A stretch of DNA of 11,350 nucleotides, taken from the NCBI GenBank assembly GCA_026991065.1, contig JALXCG010000765.1, forward strand, positions 1-11,350, written 5' to 3'. Shown here in pieces: positions 1-5,998 of this stretch; positions within the stretch are counted from its first letter, which is position 1, and each line of letters begins with the position of its first letter. Made by a program: the position numbers and the translations under genes. Under the pieces are notes generated by a model, which saw nothing but the letters and a program-made list of their open reading frames with translations, did no database searches and was not told where the DNA came from. Origin of the DNA: JALXCG01 sp026991065 [NCBI: Gemmatimonadota bacterium]. GTDB taxonomy: Bacteria > GCA-2686955.

Positions 1-96
1 ACTCTTGACGGACGTGGCACGCGTTTTGCGCTGATCCCCGGCGCGGTCTCCCGGCGGTCCACCCAAAGAGGGGGGGGATCCCGAACCGGGAGGTAA
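1..96 (+). CDS. C-terminal end of a gene, probably a histidine kinase (partial)
   Basis: Frame 1 is open from the first base to a TAA at 94-96 (31 codons), while the other two forward frames stop within the first 33 bases. The residues begin TLDGRGTRFALIPG. The GxGTxF pattern is what the G2 box of a histidine kinase ATPase domain (HATPase_c) looks like near the end of such proteins, usually followed by a short hydrophobic strand and a proline. A tail of about 18 Arg/Ser/Gly-rich residues follows. If correct, this is the end of a sensor kinase, which could pair with the receiver-GGDEF protein at 1579. The assignment rests on about ten residues and the gene body lies outside the window. The fragment could also be non-coding sequence that happens to be open. 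Confidence 0.4.
   Translation, partial: TLDGRGTRFALIPGAVSRRSTQRGGGSRTGR
15..30 (+). promoter_or_regulatory. Sigma-54 (-24/-12) promoter-like site
   Basis: TGGCACG at 15-21, four bases, then TTGC at 26-29 matches the sigma-54 consensus (TGGCACG-N4-TTGCW) at every defined base except the last, which is G. The GG and GC dinucleotides are 12 bases apart, as sigma-54 requires. The predicted start of transcription is near base 41, giving about 138 nt of leader before the lipoprotein ATG at 179. The same bases also encode the GRGTRFA stretch of the putative kinase end, so the match may be a by-product of coding sequence. Confidence 0.3.
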
Positions 97-178
97 ATAG
101 CTTGCGGACGACCATTGGCCTGTGTTTCTGCGGGAGAGGCAGAGGAACACAGCGCGACAGGAGGAAGATGTCGTGCCT

Positions 179-1231
179 ATGAATTATCGAAGCAACGGCG
201 TAATTGCTGGCATCGCGTCGATTGCGATGCTGGCCGGGTGTGAAAGCACGGGCATTACAGATGTGGATCTGAATGCCAACAACGGAACCGATGACGGCTA
301 CACTGTGCCGGTGATCGATGGGGTTTCTCCAAACACCCTCGATGTGGGTGCGAACGGGGGTTCGGGTTTCGCTGGTGACATAACAGAGGGCCACGAGGAC
401 GCACCAGGTTCTCCACTGAATACACCGGAACTTGGCTACAAGGATGATCCGTTCTCGCCTCATCTGGGGATCGGTGAGCAGGATCAACCTGGATCACCGG
501 GCAATAGCCCGATTTTGGGTTACCAGGAACCGGAACCCGGTGCCGGCGATGGCCCGATCCTGGGCTATCAGGAACCGGAACCCGGTGCTGGTGATGGTCC
601 GATCCTGGGCTATCAGGAACCGGAACCCGGTGTTGGTGATGGTCCGATCCTGGGCTATCAGGAACCGGAGCCCGGTGTTGGCGATGGTCCGATTCTGGGC
701 TATCAGGAACCGGAACCCGGTGTTGGTGATGGTCCGATCCTGGGCTATCAGGAACCGGAACCCGGTGTTGGTGATGGTCCGATCCTGGGCTATCAGGAAC
801 CGGAACCCGGTGTTGGTATGCAAGATCCGGTGGAGATCGCCTATCCCACGAACCAGTTCCCCTATGATTTCTCCATGAGCAATCTGATAGGAAACGATGG
901 CTGGGGCTCTGTGGCAATCAATTTTGACACCCACCGTTTGCAGTTGACCGTAGGTGGGTTCGAAGAGAATCCGGACATTGTCTACGAAATCCAAGTTCAG
1001 TATGCGTCGGAGCATTACATTGCCCACGCCGGCTACTTCACCTACGAGGCCAGTGGTCAAGTGGTGAATGCGGAATGGGAGCTGCCGTTTGAAACTACGG
1101 CGTACGCGGACCGGATCGTGGTCATCGAAAGACGTGCTGGGACCCCTGGGCCGGAAGGCGAGGACGTTCTCGAAACCATCGTGAGTTTCGATCACTACGA
1201 TCCTTCCGACGGCAGCAAGGGAATGGAGTAG
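179..1231 (+). CDS. Repeat-containing outer-membrane lipoprotein of unknown function
   Basis: This encodes 350 residues. It starts with a short signal peptide (MNYRSN, then a hydrophobic stretch) ending in the lipobox LAGC, so Cys21 should be lipid-modified. Glu at +2 argues for transfer to the outer membrane. Residues 22-111 are Gly/Pro/Asp-rich and look disordered, with degenerate repeat-like units (ELGYKDD, LGIGEQDQPG). Residues 112-213 are seven tandem 15-residue units of the form ILGYQEPEPGVGDGP; each full unit carries three acidic residues. Residues 214-350 look like a folded, beta-rich domain with no motif I recognise. A likely reading is a lipid anchor, an acidic extended spacer and an exposed domain. 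Start choice: the Shine-Dalgarno AGGAGG at 159-164 is 8 nt from an in-frame GTG at 173 and 14 nt from the ATG at 179. The two differ by two residues. The gene appears monocistronic, ending at a strong terminator. Confidence 0.85.
   Translation: MNYRSNGVIAGIASIAMLAGCESTGITDVDLNANNGTDDGYTVPVIDGVSPNTLDVGANGGSGFAGDITEGHEDAPGSPLNTPELGYKDDPFSPHLGIGEQDQPGSPGNSPILGYQEPEPGAGDGPILGYQEPEPGAGDGPILGYQEPEPGVGDGPILGYQEPEPGVGDGPILGYQEPEPGVGDGPILGYQEPEPGVGDGPILGYQEPEPGVGMQDPVEIAYPTNQFPYDFSMSNLIGNDGWGSVAINFDTHRLQLTVGGFEENPDIVYEIQVQYASEHYIAHAGYFTYEASGQVVNAEWELPFETTAYADRIVVIERRAGTPGPEGEDVLETIVSFDHYDPSDGSKGME
512..817 (+). repeat. 45-bp in-frame tandem repeat (7 copies)
   Basis: Units start at 512, 557, 602, 647, 692, 737 and 782; the seventh is cut after 36 bp. 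Each encodes ILGYQEPEPG followed by A/V-GDGP. Units 3 and 6 are identical. Units 4, 5 and 7 differ from them at no more than two bases over the shared length, unit 2 at one base, and unit 1 at several third-codon positions. This gradient fits recent expansion at the 3' side and older divergence at the 5' side. Because 45 is a multiple of three and the unit lacks stops in other frames, the array also creates long spurious open frames on both strands. Confidence 0.97.
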
Positions 1232-1323
1232 AGATGCGCGCCTTTGGCGCGTGGCCGCTCTCTGCCTTCACCGCAGGCTAACGAGTTGCCCCCCCCAACC
1301 GGCGATGGCCTCCCGTCGCCAGC

Positions 1324-1358
1324 GACGCCCCCGAGCTACTCGGGGGCGTCCTCTTTTT
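1324..1358 (+). terminator. Strong Rho-independent terminator
   Basis: A perfect 12-bp stem (GACGCCCCCGAG at 1324-1335 with CTCGGGGGCGTC at 1339-1350) closes a CTA loop and is followed by CTC and five T (1354-1358). It ends the lipoprotein transcript and insulates it from the diguanylate cyclase. There is no A-tract on the left side, so it should work on the + strand only. Confidence 0.93.
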
Positions 1359-1434
1359 CCCTTCGGGTGCGTGCCCCTCGTTGAAATGTGAAATGAGAAG
1401 ATTTCGTGAAGTTCCGCCCGGCCGGAAGTGCTCA

Positions 1435-1463
1435 TTGATGGTTGGTCCGCATGCATCTATACT
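1435..1463 (+). promoter_or_regulatory. Sigma-70-type promoter for the diguanylate cyclase
   Basis: TTGATG (1435-1440) and TATACT (1458-1463) are separated by exactly 17 bp, matching the TTGACA and TATAAT consensus at four and five of six positions. It lies in an intergenic region directly downstream of a terminator and about 115 bp before the next start codon. Predicted transcription start is near 1470. Confidence 0.6.
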
Positions 1464-1578
1464 GCGCGCTGCAGCTTTGGATCTCCAAGCTGAAGAAACC
1501 GATCCCTATGGGGGTCCGCGAGTCCCAAATTGATCTTTATGCGCATCCAGAACCACACCAGCAGAGATCGCTTGCTCA

Positions 1579-2580
1579 ATGCTTGAGAACGACCGAGCGA
1601 ATCTAACTGAAACACCAGAGGTGTCTTCTCCGGACGGGGCCCCCCACGTTGCATCGTCCGGAGCGCGTCTTCTTGTCGTGGATGACGAGGAATCGGTCCG
1701 CGAACTGATGGCGGAGGTGTTGCGTCTTGAGGGGCACCATGTCTCCGTTGCGGCAAGTGGTCAGGAGGCTCTGGATCTCTGGAAGGACAATCAGTTCGAT
1801 GTAACCTTCGTTGACTTGGTCATGCCGGGAGGTATGACGGGGTTGCAGGTCGTCAAGCGGATCAAGGAACTCGCTCCCGCGGCGGACATTGTAGTCGTCA
1901 CGGGATTCGCAACCATCGAAGTCGCAGTGGAATCCATGCGTGTGGGCGCCGTCGACTTCATCACCAAGCCGTTCTCCAACGCACATCTGCAACTGGTTGT
2001 TTCCAAGGTGCTGGAGCGCCGGAAACTGGTTAGATCCGCGGCGGAGAGCGAACATTACAAACGTTTGTCACGGCAGGACGGTCTAACGGGTCTCTACAAT
2101 CATCGATTTTTCCACCAGTTGATGGATTCCGAGGTATCCAGGGCCAAGCGATTCCAACAAAGGGTCGCGCTGCTCATTCTCGATCTGGACCATTTCAAGC
2201 ACCTTAACGACTCACATGGTCACCTGGCCGGAGATGAAGTTCTTCGGCAATTGGCGGAATTGATTCGCAACGTGTGCCGCAAGTATGACTTTGCGGCCCG
2301 TTATGGTGGCGAGGAGTTTGCGATCATCTCTCCCGGCAACGATTCCTCTCAAGCAGCAGCTTTGGCGGAACGGCTTCGATCTCGCATTGAGGCCACGCGA
2401 TTTGGAACGTCCGGGCAGGATGTCCATCTAACGGTGAGTATTGGCATTGCATCGATTCCTGAAGATGCGAAGGACAAGCTTGAGTTGATCGAAAAGGCGG
2501 ATCAGGCTCTCTATGCGGCCAAGGAACAGGGCCGCAACCGCGTCGTTTGCGCGAAGGAACCGGGGAACTCTTGCGCGTAG
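1579..2580 (+). CDS. Receiver-GGDEF response regulator, diguanylate cyclase (PleD-like)
   Basis: This encodes a 333-residue cytoplasmic protein that condenses two GTP into c-di-GMP when its receiver domain is phosphorylated. Residues 30-150 are a CheY-like receiver: acidic pair D35-D36, phospho-acceptor D79 (FVDLVMPG), T108 and K130 (KPF) are all in place. A short helical linker leads to a GGDEF domain (about 165-325) with the substrate-site sequence DLDHFKHLND and the active-site motif GGEEF at 243-247. The form with E at the third position is a normal active variant. An RxxD inhibitory site (R234-D237) lies five residues upstream, so product feedback is expected. The first 28 residues are a flexible extension. 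No good Shine-Dalgarno precedes ATG 1579, but no better in-frame start exists. It has its own promoter. The kinase that phosphorylates it is not identified; the fragment at 1-96 is one candidate. Confidence 0.95.
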   Translation: MLENDRANLTETPEVSSPDGAPHVASSGARLLVVDDEESVRELMAEVLRLEGHHVSVAASGQEALDLWKDNQFDVTFVDLVMPGGMTGLQVVKRIKELAPAADIVVVTGFATIEVAVESMRVGAVDFITKPFSNAHLQLVVSKVLERRKLVRSAAESEHYKRLSRQDGLTGLYNHRFFHQLMDSEVSRAKRFQQRVALLILDLDHFKHLNDSHGHLAGDEVLRQLAELIRNVCRKYDFAARYGGEEFAIISPGNDSSQAAALAERLRSRIEATRFGTSGQDVHLTVSIGIASIPEDAKDKLELIEKADQALYAAKEQGRNRVVCAKEPGNSCA

Positions 2581-2780
2581 GGCGCAGCCTGGTCTGGAGC
2601 GCGGGAAGCGAAACCCGCGAAGTGGCTGTGCTCGTCACTAAAGAGGCCAGGATGAGCGCCGGACGCCGCCAACGCGATGCGCAAAGGTGTTCGATCGAGA
2701 ATGCAGCGTGCGCATGGAACCGCTGATGGAATCCGGAATGAATGGGAGTGCTGCCGGTGACAGGTAGAAAGGAGTCTCTT

Positions 2781-5747
2781 GTGGAGCAGGCAAAGGAGGA
2801 GGGCGCGCGCGCTCTCCCGACGAAAGGGATCAAGCGAAAGATCCTTGACGTCTTGGCGGTTCTGGAAAGCGGTGGCCGCAGTGATGATCTCCGTGTCGGG
2901 TTGCAATATCGCGGTCGAAATTGGCGCTATTTCATCACGGACCTCATGGACCGAGGGTTCCTTGTGGAGGCTGATGGCGGAGCGGGTGACTTGCGCTACG
3001 AGTGTGCCGACACGGAGATCAGAGAAGCAATTCTGGCCCGCATGACCGAAGAAGATCGGGCCAGAGCGACCGAGGTTGCAGAGCGAATCATGAAACCCGC
3101 CGAGGAACTCCCGCAGGCCGAGCCTTCGGCACCGAGCAATGGCAACGACGATGCTGCGCTTGCCGACGGCGTGCAACCCAGTGAGTCAGAAGCGGTTTCT
3201 GTTCCGGAAGTCAAAGATCTTCAAAGCGGCGAAGAAGAGGCATCCGCTTCGGAGTCACCTTCAGAAGAGAGTGCAAGCAATGCTGTCCCCTCTCCCGTCA
3301 AGGCATCCGGCAAGCGCAGAGCTTCCACACGCAAGGATCGGAAGCGTTCTCGCACGGGGGAGGAATCTGCTCGAGACCTTTTGCGATTGATCACAGATGC
3401 CCTGCGCCGGGGAGACAACGATACTGCCATTCGCTTTGCGCTCGAGGGCATTGATGGGGAGTATGTGGGCGATTCCCAGCCCGCTGTGCCGGTGATCTGT
3501 TTTCGGCTCCGTGGAGCCCAGGCTTATCTGCGAAATCTGCAGCCGGATCAAGCTCTGGAGTTGTTGGAACCGATCATTGCCGAAGACAAGGCTTTGGCGG
3601 ATGACGAGAGCGTGCTCGCCCACCTGATCGCCGCCGAAGCTTATCTTGCTTCCGAAAATGTTGAGAAAGCCAAGGAGCTGCTGGTCAAGATTCGCTCCTT
3701 TGACGGCGAGGCCTCAGCCGAACACCAGATGCGACTCGCAATGTTGCGGGGAGCGCTTGCTCTTGAGCGCCGCGACCCCACTTCGGCCTTCGCCGAACTG
3801 CGTGCGTTGCGGGAAGTCCCCGACGACCCGGCGGATCGCGCCCGGCTCGCTCTGTTGCGAGGGAAGGCTCTGCTCTGGTCGGACGAGGGCGAACAGGCGA
3901 TTGGTCCATTGCAAGAGGCTCTGGACATCAATCGCAATCGTTCACTGGTGAACGCCGAGTGCGAAGCCGCGATGTGTCTTGCTTTGGCGTTCCACCAGCG
4001 GGCGCAGTATGCAAAGAGTGAATCATTTCTCGACCGCGCTGAGAACCTGGCCAAGAACCAGGCGTCTTCACGGGCACTTCGAGATGTCAACCTGGCCCGG
4101 GCCACGATCTACGCTGATCGGGGCGATGCGGATCGACTGGATGCCGCACTGCATGCCCTGCGCCGTGCAGACGCTGGCGACAGCCCGCCATATTTGCTGT
4201 TGGCGACGCGACTGAAGGTGCTGCGAAACCGGGTGGGCGACGCCATCGAGGATCTTGAGGCGCTGGCCAGGCGCAAGGATCTGAATGATCGCGATGCCGC
4301 CCGCGTACACTATCAACTGGGTGTTACCTATCGTTTGGTCGGCCACCACGAGGAGGCCCTTGCTCCACTCAAGAAGAGTTTGCGCCTGGCCGCCCAAGTG
4401 CGGGATCGCAGCACCATCGCAAGGTCCAGCATCGACTACGCTCTGGCGCAGTTGGATCGCTCCGATGGAGGGGATCGCACAAGTGCGGTGGTCGCGGTCA
4501 AGAAGGCCTTGCGCCTTCTTGAGTTCCTCCAGACTCCCGATCATGTCTGGCGCGGCTATCACGCGCTGGGACGGATCTATCTGTCTGAAGGTCGGTACGA
4601 AGATGCTTTTTCGCAGATCGGCGACGCCACGGCGATTCTCGATCAATTGCTCGGACGGTTCCGCGATAGACGCAGCCGAGAAGCTTTTCTCCTGGACCGC
4701 TACGAGCCTTACCGTGATCGCGTAGTCGCCTTTGTCGCGTCCCGGCCTTACGATTCTCCCTTGGCACGTCTGCGCACCGCGACCTACGAAGAGTTTCTCG
4801 AGTTTCTGCGCAAGAACGCTGATTCGGACTCTGATTCTGGGCCACGCTACAATGAAATCGGTCGGCTCTCATCGTCGTTCTTCGGTCTCTACGAAGCGGC
4901 TCCGCCAGCACCCCTGGAAAAGGTTGAGGAGCACAATGAGGCCACCCTTCGCCTCAAGACTCTTACGGAAATCGTTTCAGCAGCGGATGTTGGTGCCATC
5001 GCAAGCAATCTCCTGAACGAGGGGATGCGCACTCTTTCTGCGCGGATGGGCGCGATCGGTCTGATTGATACCGACCGGGACGACGCTTTCGAGTACTTCA
5101 AAGGGCGAAACCTTCCGGGCCGAGAGAAAGCCCAAGTCGAGCCCATCAGGGCGTTGATCAGGGCTGTCACGGGAGCCGAGAAAGAGGTGATGATCGATGG
5201 GCGTGATCGGCTCGATGGACCCGGCGATGCCCGCGCGATCGGTTATCCGCTGCCCAAAGACGATCGTTACCGGGGCGCACTTATTCTTTGGTTCGAGAAG
5301 GGGAGAAATCCTGCCAATCAGGAGTTGGACATTCTTCGGGAGATTGTCGCCGCGGCCGGTATCGGGGTTCTTCGGGAACTGCGCTTCAGGGCGCTGCGAA
5401 TGCAGTACCATCGCGCCCTACGCGCGCAAGAGGAGGCCAACGAGGAGATCCGCGTTCTGACCGAGGAGGTGCAGGATCTGAGCGATGCTCTGGAGGATCT
5501 GGAGGCGCAACAACAGGACTCGGGCTCTCCGTTGGCGGTACACGAGCAGTTGCTCGATGATCTTTTCGATCAGCGGATCAGCTACAAGAGCTTCATGGAA
5601 ACGCTGGAACGGGATGTCTTGGACGAGGCGCTGAACTGTTACGACGGCGATATCAAGGCGATGGCGCGAGTCCTTCGGTTCAGCCCCGCCAATCTGCGAA
5701 AGAAGCTGATTCGGTTTGATCTTCTCGAGGAGGGTGAGGAGCGCTGA
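2781..5747 (+). CDS. TPR / GAF-like regulator with C-terminal Fis-type HTH, lacking an AAA+ domain
   Basis: This encodes a 988-residue, probably cytoplasmic DNA-binding regulator. Residues about 16-95 look like a winged helix (KRKILDVL, then SDDLRVGLQYRGRNWRYF). Residues about 106-196 are a Ser/Glu/Pro-rich linker ending in a basic patch (KRRASTRKDRKRSR). Residues about 196-640 are a tandem TPR-type helical array. Residues 725-868 resemble a GAF domain, with a closing AIGYPLP...GALILWF strand pair. A coiled coil spans about 874-913. Residues 946-981 are a Fis-type HTH (VLDEALN...GDIKAMARVLRFSPANLRKKL). Known relatives in Deltaproteobacteria often carry a sigma-54 AAA+ module between GAF and HTH; here there is no Walker A and no GAFTGA motif. 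So it should bind DNA but not remodel sigma-54 polymerase. Start: GTG 2781 follows AAAGGAG (2768-2774) by 6 nt. An in-frame ATG at 2742 would add 13 residues but has no good ribosome-binding site. Ligand and targets are unknown. Confidence 0.85.
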   Translation: MEQAKEEGARALPTKGIKRKILDVLAVLESGGRSDDLRVGLQYRGRNWRYFITDLMDRGFLVEADGGAGDLRYECADTEIREAILARMTEEDRARATEVAERIMKPAEELPQAEPSAPSNGNDDAALADGVQPSESEAVSVPEVKDLQSGEEEASASESPSEESASNAVPSPVKASGKRRASTRKDRKRSRTGEESARDLLRLITDALRRGDNDTAIRFALEGIDGEYVGDSQPAVPVICFRLRGAQAYLRNLQPDQALELLEPIIAEDKALADDESVLAHLIAAEAYLASENVEKAKELLVKIRSFDGEASAEHQMRLAMLRGALALERRDPTSAFAELRALREVPDDPADRARLALLRGKALLWSDEGEQAIGPLQEALDINRNRSLVNAECEAAMCLALAFHQRAQYAKSESFLDRAENLAKNQASSRALRDVNLARATIYADRGDADRLDAALHALRRADAGDSPPYLLLATRLKVLRNRVGDAIEDLEALARRKDLNDRDAARVHYQLGVTYRLVGHHEEALAPLKKSLRLAAQVRDRSTIARSSIDYALAQLDRSDGGDRTSAVVAVKKALRLLEFLQTPDHVWRGYHALGRIYLSEGRYEDAFSQIGDATAILDQLLGRFRDRRSREAFLLDRYEPYRDRVVAFVASRPYDSPLARLRTATYEEFLEFLRKNADSDSDSGPRYNEIGRLSSSFFGLYEAAPPAPLEKVEEHNEATLRLKTLTEIVSAADVGAIASNLLNEGMRTLSARMGAIGLIDTDRDDAFEYFKGRNLPGREKAQVEPIRALIRAVTGAEKEVMIDGRDRLDGPGDARAIGYPLPKDDRYRGALILWFEKGRNPANQELDILREIVAAAGIGVLRELRFRALRMQYHRALRAQEEANEEIRVLTEEVQDLSDALEDLEAQQQDSGSPLAVHEQLLDDLFDQRISYKSFMETLERDVLDEALNCYDGDIKAMARVLRFSPANLRKKLIRFDLLEEGEER

Positions 5748-5762
5748 TCGCTCCGTCGGCAG

Positions 5763-5800
5763 GTCCTTTTCCGAGGACACAGGCTGTCTCGGAAAAGGAC
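5763..5800. repeat. 13-bp perfect inverted repeat (enhancer-like site or hairpin)
   Basis: GTCCTTTTCCGAG (5763-5775) and CTCGGAAAAGGAC (5788-5800) are perfect reverse complements around 12 bp. As RNA it would form a 13-bp stem with a bulged G, three more pairs and a CAGGC loop. It starts 15 bp after the regulator's stop codon, a typical terminator position, but no T-tract follows. As DNA it is centred about 96 bp upstream of the start predicted for the sigma-54 site at 5852, where enhancer-binding regulators usually bind. Both readings are open. Confidence 0.6.
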
Positions 5801-5851
5801 ACATGCTTTGCAGGCAGCTTCCTAGCTCCTGCTATCCAAGCGCCGACACAT

Positions 5852-5867
5852 TGGCAGGTTTATTGCT
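5852..5867 (+). promoter_or_regulatory. Sigma-54 (-24/-12) promoter candidate
   Basis: TGGCAGG (5852-5858), TTTA, then TTGCT (5863-5867) matches TGGCACG-N4-TTGCW with one mismatch. The GG and GC pairs are exactly 12 bp apart. The site lies between genes, points at the transferase gene at 5999, and predicts a start near 5878 with a leader of about 120 nt. Confidence 0.5.
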
Positions 5868-5931
5868 TTAAGAGCAGTGTTCGCTCGGTGACACGGGTCT
5901 ATTCGCTACCCGTTCCAGACCCCGTGCCGCA

Positions 5932-5960
5932 TTGACAATACCAGTCTACGTTGTTAGCCT
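5932..5960 (+). promoter_or_regulatory. Sigma-70-type extended -10 promoter for the transferase gene
   Basis: A perfect TTGACA (5932-5937), 17 bp, then TAGCCT (5955-5960) preceded by TG one base upstream (5952-5953), the extended -10 element. Predicted start is near 5967. This excludes the in-frame start at 5951 and supports ATG 5999 as the start codon. It lies downstream of the sigma-54 candidate, so the gene may have two promoters. Confidence 0.55.
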
Positions 5961-5998
5961 GCGCTGATTTCCTGGAACGAGCGTTGGAAAACACCTCT

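Larger units (their letters stand above)
1232..1578. other. Intergenic region: terminator, promoter and leader
   Basis: This stretch without a credible gene holds a 7-bp GC hairpin with a TTT loop right after the lipoprotein stop (1236-1252), a run of eight C (1289-1296), the strong terminator at 1324-1358, the promoter at 1435-1463 and about 110 nt of leader for the diguanylate cyclase. The predicted transcript starts close to 1470, and an imperfect hairpin (CAGCTT at 1472-1477 with AAGCTG at 1487-1492, one bulged T) would sit at its very 5' end. Open frames on the minus strand here lack any recognisable protein character. Confidence 0.7.

Noticed and set aside
255-1195. Long open frames on the minus strand and in a second + frame across the lipoprotein repeat
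   Set aside because: They arise because a 45-bp stop-free unit keeps every frame open; the encoded peptides are low-complexity and lack ribosome-binding sites.
2601-2618. Small hairpin GCGGG/CCCGC after the diguanylate cyclase
   Set aside because: Short stem, 8-nt loop and no T-tract; not a convincing terminator.
2652-2726. 24-codon open frame upstream of the TPR/GAF regulator, possible leader peptide
   Set aside because: Only a weak AAGAGG upstream, no regulatory codon run, and the peptide is unremarkable; too little evidence.
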